Below are positions 24,713 to 31,628 of a stretch of 64,000 bases of DNA, one piece after another. Positions within the stretch are counted from its first letter, which is position 1, and every line of letters begins with the position of its first letter. The stretch covers positions 1-64,000 of the forward strand of contig NZ_BMFG01000007.1 of NCBI RefSeq assembly GCF_014638005.1. Reading direction: 5' to 3'. Source of the stretch: Flavobacterium orientale (GTDB taxonomy: Bacteria; Bacteroidota; Bacteroidia; Flavobacteriales; Flavobacteriaceae). Under the pieces are notes generated by a model. It was not told where the DNA came from. It saw only the letters and a list, made by a program, of their open reading frames with translations, and did not search any database. A program made the translations under genes and the position numbers.

Positions 24713-26173
24713 ATGAAGAGAAAAATATACATCATCGGCTCAGGGTTTTCGGCACTTGCCGCCTCCTGTTATTTAGCTCAAAAAGGACATCAAGTTACAG
24801 TCTTTGAAAAAAACGAAACAATTGGCGGAAGAGCACGTCAACTTATTAAAAACAATTTCACTTTCGACATCGGACCAACATGGTATTGGATGCCTGATGT
24901 TTTTGAGCGATTTTTTGAAGATTTTGGCAAGAAACCATCTGACTACTACGAATTAATAAAACTATCACCGGCTTACAAAGTTTATTTTGGAGTCAATAGT
25001 TTTGTCACTATTGCCGACAATCTTCCTGAAATTATAGCAACTTTTGAAACGGTTGAAAAAGGAAGTGGCGTTGTTCTTGAAAAATTTATGGCTGAAGCTC
25101 AAAGCAATTATGATATTGCCATTAAAGATTTGGTTTATCGTCCCGGTGTTTCTCCGTTAGAGCTAATCACACCTGAAACAGCATTAAAAGTTGGACAGTT
25201 TTTTTCAACTATCAGCAAAGAAGTTCGTAAACGTTTTACAAACGATAAATTAATTCAGATTTTAGAATTCCCGGTTTTATTTCTTGGTGCAAAACCTTCA
25301 GATACGCCGGCATTTTACAGTTTCATGAATTTTGCTGATTTTGGAATGGGAACATGGCATCCAAAAAACGGTATGTACAGCGTTATTTTGGCCATTGAAA
25401 ATTTAGCTCGTGAATTAGGCGTTACTTTTAAAACGAATGCTTCGGTTGACAAAATTATTGTTGAAAACAAAAAAGCAATCGGAATTAGTGTCAATAATAA
25501 AATAGACTATTGCGATTTAGTTTTAAGTGGTGCAGATTACCATCATACAGAAACCTTACTTGATCCAATTGACCGAGCTTATTCAGAAAAATATTGGGAA
25601 AAGAAAACTTTTGCTCCTTCCTCCCTATTATTTTATGTTGGTTTTGATAAAAAAGTTGAAAATGTAGAACATCATACTTTATTTTTCGATGTGTCATTTA
25701 AAAAACATGCGGAAGCTATTTATGACAATCCAAGTTGGCCGGAAGAACCACTTTTTTATGCTAGTTTCCCATCAAAAACTGACGATTCAGTGGCACCCGA
25801 AGGTTGTGAAGCAGGGATCTTTTTAATACCATTAGCTCCTGGAATTGAGGATACTGAGGAACTACGAGAAAAGTACTTTTTGAAAATTATGTCACGTTTT
25901 GAAGAAATTACGCAACAGAAAATCAAAAATAATATTATCTTTAGGCAATCATTTTGTGTTAGTGACTTTATTAAAGATTACAATTCCTATAAAGGTAATG
26001 CTTACGGAATGGCGAATACCCTATTACAAACTGCTTTTTTACGACCTAAATTAAAGAGTAAAAAAGTTGGAAATTTATATTTTACAGGCCAATTAACTGT
26101 TCCAGGACCCGGAGTTCCTCCGTCGTTAATTTCAGGAAAATTGGTTGCAGCATTAATAGAAAAAAATAAATAA
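24713..26173 (+). CDS. crtI: Phytoene desaturase
   Basis: FAD-dependent enzyme that converts phytoene to lycopene by repeated desaturation at the inner membrane. The start is set at MKRKIYIIGSGFSALAAS, which puts the dinucleotide-binding GxGxxxxAA motif at the N-terminus, as in all family members. An upstream ATG lies before the operator. The 486-residue protein also shows FEKNETIGGRARQL, FDIGPTWYWMPDVFERFF and, near the C-terminus, GNLYFTGQLTVPGPGVPPSLISGK, the family's FAD-contacting signature. It is followed 25 bp later by crtB. Confidence 0.94.
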   Translation: MKRKIYIIGSGFSALAASCYLAQKGHQVTVFEKNETIGGRARQLIKNNFTFDIGPTWYWMPDVFERFFEDFGKKPSDYYELIKLSPAYKVYFGVNSFVTIADNLPEIIATFETVEKGSGVVLEKFMAEAQSNYDIAIKDLVYRPGVSPLELITPETALKVGQFFSTISKEVRKRFTNDKLIQILEFPVLFLGAKPSDTPAFYSFMNFADFGMGTWHPKNGMYSVILAIENLARELGVTFKTNASVDKIIVENKKAIGISVNNKIDYCDLVLSGADYHHTETLLDPIDRAYSEKYWEKKTFAPSSLLFYVGFDKKVENVEHHTLFFDVSFKKHAEAIYDNPSWPEEPLFYASFPSKTDDSVAPEGCEAGIFLIPLAPGIEDTEELREKYFLKIMSRFEEITQQKIKNNIIFRQSFCVSDFIKDYNSYKGNAYGMANTLLQTAFLRPKLKSKKVGNLYFTGQLTVPGPGVPPSLISGKLVAALIEKNK

Positions 26174-26198
26174 TTCTATCAATCCATTACAATAAGCT

Positions 26199-27038
26199 AT
26201 GAAATCATTATTTGACAAAGTCTCCTTTGATTGCAGTCGCAATGTTACAAGATCGTACAGCACTTCCTTTTCATCAGCTGTTAAAATGTTGGCTCCCTCA
26301 ATTAGACAAGACATTTATAATATATATGGTTTTGTGCGATTTGCCGATGAGATAGTTGATACATTTCACGATTACAACAAAGAAGAGTTGTTCAATCTAT
26401 TTGAAAATGATTTGAATTTGGCCTTAACTAATAAAATTAGTTTAAATCCGATTTTGAATTCTTTTCAACATACTGTACATACTTTTAATATTCCAAAGGA
26501 CTTGATTGACTCTTTTATGTCAAGTATGAAAATGGATTTAACCAAAAAAGTATACCAAACTAATGAAGAATATGCCGAATATATTTACGGTTCTGCTGAT
26601 GTTGTTGGACTAATGTGTTTGAAAGTGTTTGTAAATGGAAATAATGACCAATATGAAGAACTAAAGCAAAGTGCCATGCGTTTAGGTTCTGCCTTTCAAA
26701 AAGTAAACTTTTTAAGGGATTTAAAAGCAGACCATGACGATTTAAACAGAACCTATTTCCCAAATACTAATTTAAATCAATTGGACGAAGCTTCCAAAAA
26801 ATTAATTATTGAAGAAATTGAAGCCGATTTTGCTGCCGGGTTTGAGGGTATTCAACGACTTCCGTTAGAAGCAAAATTTGGTGTTTATACGGCTTATGTA
26901 TATTACAAAAAACTGCTTTCCAAATTAAAGAAGACACCTTCTATGGCTATCAAAACCACTCGAATTCGTGTTCCGGATTACCAAAAAGTTGGATTATTGG
27001 CCAAGTGTTATGTAAATTACCGACTTAATATTATTTAG
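26199..27038 (+). CDS. crtB: Phytoene synthase
   Basis: A 279-residue head-to-head prenyl synthase that joins two geranylgeranyl diphosphates to phytoene. Both Asp-rich Mg2+-binding motifs are present: RFADEIVDTFHDY and VNFLRDLKADHDDLNRTYFP. The segment SYSTSFSSAVKMLAPSIRQDIYNIYGFVRFADEIVD matches the family start. It is the second enzyme gene of the carotenoid unit. crtE (GGPP synthase) and crtY (lycopene cyclase) are not in the window. Confidence 0.94.
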   Translation: MKSLFDKVSFDCSRNVTRSYSTSFSSAVKMLAPSIRQDIYNIYGFVRFADEIVDTFHDYNKEELFNLFENDLNLALTNKISLNPILNSFQHTVHTFNIPKDLIDSFMSSMKMDLTKKVYQTNEEYAEYIYGSADVVGLMCLKVFVNGNNDQYEELKQSAMRLGSAFQKVNFLRDLKADHDDLNRTYFPNTNLNQLDEASKKLIIEEIEADFAAGFEGIQRLPLEAKFGVYTAYVYYKKLLSKLKKTPSMAIKTTRIRVPDYQKVGLLAKCYVNYRLNII

Positions 27039-27056
27039 ATTTTAAATTTTCAGATT

Positions 27057-27497
27057 ATGTGGATTCACATTTTAGTTTTCTTTTTGACTTTTTTTATGAT
27101 GGAATTTATGGCGTGGTTTACGCATAAATATGTGATGCATGGTTTTCTTTGGAATTTACATGAAGACCATCACAAAAAAGACCATGATTCATGGTTTGAA
27201 CGCAATGATACCTTCTTTATTTTTTATGCCATCGTTAGCATATCTTTCTTTTTGCTTTGGCAAAATAACATTCTTGAATTAGGATTAGCAATAGGATTGG
27301 GAATTTTTGCCTACGGATTAACCTATTTTTTAGTGCACGATATTTTTATTCATCAACGATTTAAGCTATTCAGAAATGCTAATAATCGTTATGCAAGAGC
27401 CGTGAGACGTGCTCACAAAATGCATCACAAACACATCGGCAAAGAAAAAGGAGAATGTTTTGGCATGTTAATTGTGCCCTTTAAGTACTTTAAATAA
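27057..27497 (+). CDS. crtZ: Beta-carotene hydroxylase
   Basis: A 146-residue membrane di-iron hydroxylase of the fatty acid hydroxylase superfamily that adds hydroxyl groups to the beta-ionone rings, giving zeaxanthin. The histidine clusters are HKYVMH (23-28), HEDHHKKDHD, HDIFIHQR and RRAHKMHHKHIG. Four hydrophobic segments surround them. It starts 18 bp after crtB. Its presence means a cyclised carotenoid is made, so a lycopene cyclase must be encoded elsewhere. Confidence 0.93.
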   Translation: MWIHILVFFLTFFMMEFMAWFTHKYVMHGFLWNLHEDHHKKDHDSWFERNDTFFIFYAIVSISFFLLWQNNILELGLAIGLGIFAYGLTYFLVHDIFIHQRFKLFRNANNRYARAVRRAHKMHHKHIGKEKGECFGMLIVPFKYFK

Positions 27498-27504
27498 AAG
27501 CAGT

Positions 27505-27891
27505 ATGAAAAAATTTATCCCAATCTTTATAGGTATTGTAAGTTTGTTAGTATTGACAAGTTGTTCGCATAGATTAGCAGATACTTGGCGGGTTACACAC
27601 TATGAAATTCAAAATTCTAATTTTCAAACCGCAAGAGTAACCAATATCGGAACCATGTCTTTTGACAATAACAATCGTGGTAATAAAAATTTGGAATTTA
27701 ATTTTTTCAATACCCAAATTAGAGATGTGAGTCCTTTTAGTTGGGATGATTCAAAAACCTTCATAGTTATAAAAAGTGACAATTCTGATTTATCCCGAAC
27801 ATGGAAAAAAGTTAAGAATAAGTCAAACTACCAAAAATGGGTTAATGAAGACACTTCGGACGAAAAAAGAATTATCATTTTAAGAAAATAA
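27505..27891 (+). CDS. Small lipoprotein at the end of the carotenoid operon
   Basis: A 128-residue lipoprotein (MKKFIPIFIGIVSLLVLTSC, lipidated Cys20). The ATG at 27505 is preferred over 27472, which overlaps crtZ and lacks a signal start. The mature part is beta-rich with DTWRVTHYEI, GTMSFDNNNRG and DSKTFIVIKS segments and could be a lipocalin-like barrel, but I do not recognise a family. It starts 7 bp after the crtZ stop, so it is co-transcribed. A carotenoid-related envelope role is possible but only inferred from position. Confidence 0.75.
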   Translation: MKKFIPIFIGIVSLLVLTSCSHRLADTWRVTHYEIQNSNFQTARVTNIGTMSFDNNNRGNKNLEFNFFNTQIRDVSPFSWDDSKTFIVIKSDNSDLSRTWKKVKNKSNYQKWVNEDTSDEKRIIILRK

Positions 27892-27922
27892 AAAAAAGGT
27901 GTCATAATTGACACTTTTTTTT
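27891..27922. terminator. Bidirectional terminator
   Basis: A 14-bp stem (27891-27904 with 27909-27922; core GGTGTCA/TGACACT) with a 4-nt loop, A-tract before and T-tract after. It separates the carotenoid operon from the convergent gene at 27925. Confidence 0.85.
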
Positions 27923-27924
27923 AT

Positions 27925-28800
27925 TTAAAATACACGAACTAAATTAAATCCAAAAGCAATTTCACCTTTGGACCAATCACCACTAGTTTGTCCTAAAAAA
28001 CCTGATTCATGCATAGCTCTCGAATTGGTGAAGTGCATTTGGAAAACATGACCTCCCGTTTCTAAATCTACACCAATAGATAATGGATTTCTGTAAATTG
28101 ACTGATGAGTTCTGTTTAAATGAGCTGCATAATCCATATTGATTGACCAACGACTGGTTAATTTGTACCTTCCTCCCATTCCTAAAGCAAATTGACTGTT
28201 ATCTTGTGGATTGGGTAAAATTGCTTGGTTGTTTTCATCCAAAATATCTCGCAAGGTATTTTCATGAAAATAAGATGGAGCAATTTGAAGCGTTAGTTTA
28301 TCTGAAAATTTTCTAGAAATTAATAATTGAGTTACATAGCTCAATCGATTTTCAAATTTTAGTTTGGGATAGTCTTTTTCCTTTAACTCTGAATTGATTG
28401 AAACACTGTTAAACCCGACAATTGTTACCGGAAAACCTTCTTTTATTTGGGATTTTATCAAATATTTGGCTGCCAAATCATACGTTTCCTGAAAACCACT
28501 TCTTGCTACGTGAACCGTTAGCCAATCTGTAGCTCCGTATAAAAATTTTAGTTGCGTATTGGCATTATCTAATCCAAAAAAATCATCAAAACCATTATTG
28601 AAATAGTCAAAACGATGTGCTACAACAAAGTAAAAATCTCCTTTTGAAGCTAATTTTGTAGATTCAAGATTTATGATCTTCAATGACTTAAATGCGGAAG
28701 TAACTCGCTGATTGGTTTCAATACTATCTAAACTATTTAATAGATCATCTTGAGTCCAACCAATAAAGGGCAACAAAAGAAATAGAAGTATTTTTCTCAT
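27925..28800 (-). CDS. DUF5777-type outer-membrane beta-barrel protein
   Basis: A 291-residue protein with a signal peptide (MRKILLFLLLPFIGWTQ). It shows amphipathic beta-strand alternation throughout and the typical segments FVVAHRFDYFNNGFDDFFGLDNANTQLKFLYG near the start. It ends GEIAFGFNLVRVF with a terminal aromatic, as outer-membrane barrels do. It matches my memory of the Bacteroidota DUF5777 group, found with YceI and cytochrome genes. It is last in a leftward unit with the DOMON-like, ankyrin and OB-fold genes. Function unknown. Confidence 0.75.
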   Translation of the reverse strand: MRKILLFLLLPFIGWTQDDLLNSLDSIETNQRVTSAFKSLKIINLESTKLASKGDFYFVVAHRFDYFNNGFDDFFGLDNANTQLKFLYGATDWLTVHVARSGFQETYDLAAKYLIKSQIKEGFPVTIVGFNSVSINSELKEKDYPKLKFENRLSYVTQLLISRKFSDKLTLQIAPSYFHENTLRDILDENNQAILPNPQDNSQFALGMGGRYKLTSRWSINMDYAAHLNRTHQSIYRNPLSIGVDLETGGHVFQMHFTNSRAMHESGFLGQTSGDWSKGEIAFGFNLVRVF

Positions 28801-28881
28801 ATTTTGTAAATAAAAAAGGTTAAAACATAACTTATTTACGCAAAACGTTCCAATATAGTTTCAACCCTTTTTATTATTAAA

Positions 28882-29661
28882 TTAGTTAACGATTATCTTT
28901 TTCCAAGATTTGTCTGTTTTGTTTTTTAGTTCAATAAAATAAATTCCGGATTGTAGACCGTTTACTGTTACTTCAATATTTTCAGAAGGGTCATTAACAG
29001 AAATTGTTCTAATCAATGCACCTGTTTGAGAATAAATGGTAATTACATCCAGATTTGTTTTTGTTTTAATACTAAAATTTCCATTAGACGGATTTGGATA
29101 AACCTCAGTAGCATTCAGCGAAAAATCAGTTACACTTAAATCAGTCAAAGGCACATTTAGGTAAACGCCTCTATTTGGCGGTCCTCCATGGTATTGTAAA
29201 GTAAAAGTTGCTGTTTCTATCACTGCATACGCCAAATCGATAGTGACATCTGAATAATTGAACAAATAATCATCAGTATCGCCAGAATTAAAAGGTCTTG
29301 TGTAGACAAGCGTTCTTAAACCTGCACTTGGTGAATTATTTGTATTACTAACTTGAGTCCAATTATTGACCGGATCAGTAGTTGGAGCGACACCAATACC
29401 ATTATGTTTGGCATCAACTAAAATAGAGCCATTCCAGTAAACCACGTCTGTCCCCGGTTGCATTCCGCCGGTAAAAGAACCAAATTGTAATGCAAACCAT
29501 CTGTCATTAGGACCAACTAAAGTCAAAGTCACTAATGAATTGGTTTGATTTAAAGAAAGTGTTGCTTCCATGTCATCATTTAAAGTGACAACACCCGTTG
29601 ACTTTTGTGAAAAAGCCAAGCAACCGGTTAATAAGAACACATAAAAAGTAATTTTCTTCAT
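28882..29661 (-). CDS. DOMON-like secreted protein with T9SS sorting domain
   Basis: A 259-residue protein: signal peptide (MKKITFYVFLLTGCLAFSQ), a beta-sandwich domain about 22-175 with DRWFALQFGSFTGGMQPGTDVVYW, which looks like a DOMON domain (these bind haem or sugars), and a C-terminal type A T9SS sorting domain (VYPNPSNGNFSIKTKT to the end at WKKIIVN). It should be exported to the cell surface by the type IX system. A cytochrome c lipoprotein and YceI protein are encoded divergently nearby, making haem or electron-transfer work plausible. Confidence 0.8.
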   Translation of the reverse strand: MKKITFYVFLLTGCLAFSQKSTGVVTLNDDMEATLSLNQTNSLVTLTLVGPNDRWFALQFGSFTGGMQPGTDVVYWNGSILVDAKHNGIGVAPTTDPVNNWTQVSNTNNSPSAGLRTLVYTRPFNSGDTDDYLFNYSDVTIDLAYAVIETATFTLQYHGGPPNRGVYLNVPLTDLSVTDFSLNATEVYPNPSNGNFSIKTKTNLDVITIYSQTGALIRTISVNDPSENIEVTVNGLQSGIYFIELKNKTDKSWKKIIVN

Positions 29662-29668
29662 AAGTTAT

Positions 29669-30181
29669 TTATTTAAGTAAGTTAATAATTTCATCATTTC
29701 CTGAAAAAACAGCAAATTCAAAAGCAGTTTTTCCGTTTTTATCTTGTAACGTTTTATTTGCATTATGCTCCAATAAAACTTTAACCAATTCTATATTTCT
29801 AAATTGAACGGCATACATTAAAGCCGTTGTTCCTTTTTCGTCTGTTCCATCGGGATTTGCTCCGTTTTTTAGTAAAAGTTGAGCCAGATCAGTATATCCT
29901 TTTACGGCAACCGCCATTAAAGGCGTTCCCATTGTACTTTTTGAATTTAAATCTTTTGAATTTTCAATTAAGAATTGAGCTACTTCTTTATTTCCTCGAT
30001 AACAAGCTAAAACCAATGGAGAAAATCCTTCTTTAGTAACTTCATTACCAGCATTTGGGTGCAATTCTAAATAAGCAATTAGTTCTTTTACATTTCCATC
30101 TCTTGCAATTGAGAAAATATCGCGTTGCGAGAAACACGGTAAGGATTGTATAAAAATTAAAACAAAAATAATTTTCTTCAT
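29669..30181 (-). CDS. Secreted ankyrin-repeat protein
   Basis: A 170-residue protein with a signal peptide (MKKIIFVLIFIQSLPCFSQ) and four ankyrin repeats (about 27-170), for example GFSPLVLACYRGNKEVAQFLIENS and GTTALMYAVQFRNIELVKVLLEHNANK. Periplasmic ankyrin proteins are known next to catalase and redox genes in other bacteria. It lies 7 bp before the DOMON-like gene and 8 bp after the OB-fold gene, in the same operon. Confidence 0.88.
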   Translation of the reverse strand: MKKIIFVLIFIQSLPCFSQRDIFSIARDGNVKELIAYLELHPNAGNEVTKEGFSPLVLACYRGNKEVAQFLIENSKDLNSKSTMGTPLMAVAVKGYTDLAQLLLKNGANPDGTDEKGTTALMYAVQFRNIELVKVLLEHNANKTLQDKNGKTAFEFAVFSGNDEIINLLK

Positions 30182-30189
30182 AGCTTTTT

Positions 30190-30594
30190 TTATTTCACAA
30201 GTTCACATTGGTCCATTTTTAATTCCTCTAACAAATCATCAAAACCAATAAATCTACCTTTAAATTTATAGGATTGGCCTTCTATTAACTTCTCGAATTC
30301 AATTTTTTCACCACTTAAAAATAATTGTTCGTTTAGAACTATTGTTCTATTTTCTAAATCCAACGAACTTAAAACGCCGTATGTGATAATAGTTTTGTTA
30401 GCATATTTTAAATTTGAAGCTTCTGGATTTTTTCTAAATTCTTGAAATAAATCAGTAACTCCAATAGAAAAAACCGCAACTTCAGAACTTATATTTCGAT
30501 GGTTTTTATAAACATAATTATAGGTTAGTAAAGCCCCAAGAGCAATCACTATTAAAATTATAATAACTATTTTTTTTTGCTTATTTAATTTCAT
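30190..30594 (-). CDS. Membrane-anchored OB-fold-like protein
   Basis: A 134-residue protein with one N-terminal membrane helix (KIVIIILIVIALGALLTYNYVY) and a beta-rich domain (about 50-134) with NKTIITYGVLSSLDLENRTIVL and FKGRFIGFDDLLEELKMDQCELVK, resembling the tRNA_anti-like OB-fold group of Bacteroidota. The second ATG (30594) is used because the first two residues are dispensable. It is first in the leftward unit, divergent from the cytochrome gene. Confidence 0.7.
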   Translation of the reverse strand: MKLNKQKKIVIIILIVIALGALLTYNYVYKNHRNISSEVAVFSIGVTDLFQEFRKNPEASNLKYANKTIITYGVLSSLDLENRTIVLNEQLFLSGEKIEFEKLIEGQSYKFKGRFIGFDDLLEELKMDQCELVK

Positions 30595-30601
30595 TATCAT
30601 A

Positions 30602-30634
30602 CAAATTTATTTAAATTCATCAATATAGTTACAA
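30602..30634 (-). promoter_or_regulatory. Promoter of the OB-fold/ankyrin/DOMON/DUF5777 unit
   Basis: Minus-strand TAAATTTG (30609 to 30602) fits TAnnTTTG. A TTG lies at 30634-30632 with a 22-bp spacer, slightly long. The start site would fall very close to the ATG. Confidence 0.4.
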
Positions 30635-30666
30635 CAAAACAGTTAATTCTTTAATTTTACATAAAA

Positions 30667-31026
30667 ATGAAAATGAAACGCCTTTTTCTGATCGTCTTAG
30701 TAACTCCATTTTATAGTTGCACATCTGATAGTATTTCTGATTTAACTGATGAAACACCTATTGTATTGAGCACCTATAACAGTAATGTAAAAGTTATTAT
30801 AACTAACCACTGTTTAAACTGCCATGGAGCGACTCCAGCAAATGGAGCCCCAATGTCTTTAACAACATACGAAAATGTGAAGGAAGCGGTTTTAAATAGA
30901 GGATTATTAGACAGAATTTCCAGAGCGGAAGGCTCTCCCGGAGCCATGCCATTTGGTGGTCCTCGATTGCCTCAAGACCAAATAAACGCGATTGAACAAT
31001 GGAATACTGACGGATTACTTGAATAA
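30667..31026 (+). CDS. Cytochrome c-type lipoprotein
   Basis: A 119-residue lipoprotein (lipobox ending FYSC, Cys18) with one covalent haem motif CLNCH (Cys49, Cys52, His53) and a later Met in the GAMPFGG segment that could be the sixth ligand. The LPQDQINAIEQWNTDGL segment is the usual C-terminal helix of small Bacteroidota c-type cytochromes. It is anchored to the outer or inner membrane facing the periplasm. It is followed 13 bp later by the YceI-like gene. Confidence 0.88.
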   Translation: MKMKRLFLIVLVTPFYSCTSDSISDLTDETPIVLSTYNSNVKVIITNHCLNCHGATPANGAPMSLTTYENVKEAVLNRGLLDRISRAEGSPGAMPFGGPRLPQDQINAIEQWNTDGLLE

Positions 31027-31039
31027 AATTAACAAACTT

Positions 31040-31579
31040 ATGAAGACAAAAATTTTTTTAATTCTTTTGATACATTTTCAAATTGGATTAGCACAAGATA
31101 AACTAATTACTAAAACAGGCACTATTGTTTTTGAAGCTTCTGTGCCTTCATTTGAAGAGGTAAAAGCAAAAAACGAAGCAGTTAGTTGTGTATTGAATAC
31201 CACTTCAGGTGAAATTGCTTCATTAGCACTTATGAAAGGTTTTCGGTTTAAGATTGCTTTAATGGAAGAACATTTCAACGAAAACTATGTAGAAAGTGAC
31301 ACTTATCCAAAAGCTAGTTTTAAAGGTACAATTGAAGATTTTGATTATCGTAAAATTGACCAAAATCAAAAAGAGTATACTGTCAATGGAAAAATTGAAA
31401 TGCACGGAAAAAGCAAACAAATTTCAGTTACGGCAAAAATTAAAAAAACAGAAAAAGGTTTAGAATTTTTATCAAATTTTGATTTGAATGCTGATGATTT
31501 CAATATAAAAATTCCGAATATTGTAAGTAAAAAAGTTTCTAAAAAAGTAAATGTCGATTTAAATTTTAATTTAAAATAA
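31040..31579 (+). CDS. YceI-family periplasmic protein
   Basis: A 179-residue protein with a signal peptide (MKTKIFLILLIHFQIGLAQ) and the YceI lipocalin fold: GTIVFEASVPSFEEVKAKN, MEEHFNENYVESDTYPKASFKG and GKIEMHGKSKQISVTAKI. YceI proteins bind isoprenoid or amphiphilic molecules, including polyprenyl quinones. The ATG at 31040 gives the signal peptide; the one at 30992 overlaps the cytochrome gene. Co-transcription with a cytochrome c suggests a quinone or electron-transfer role. Confidence 0.9.
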   Translation: MKTKIFLILLIHFQIGLAQDKLITKTGTIVFEASVPSFEEVKAKNEAVSCVLNTTSGEIASLALMKGFRFKIALMEEHFNENYVESDTYPKASFKGTIEDFDYRKIDQNQKEYTVNGKIEMHGKSKQISVTAKIKKTEKGLEFLSNFDLNADDFNIKIPNIVSKKVSKKVNVDLNFNLK

Positions 31580-31581
31580 AA

Positions 31582-31608
31582 AAGAAGCCTCACTAAATGA
31601 GGCTTCTT
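31582..31608. terminator. Bidirectional terminator between YceI gene and carB
   Basis: A perfect 11-bp stem AAGAAGCCTCA/TGAGGCTTCTT (31582-31592 and 31598-31608) with a 5-nt loop. Confidence 0.85.
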
Positions 31609-31628
31609 AGATTTTATAACGTACTAAA

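Noticed and set aside
27472..27504. Upstream ATG of the lipoprotein after crtZ
   Set aside because: It overlaps crtZ and would hide the lipoprotein signal that begins at the later ATG.
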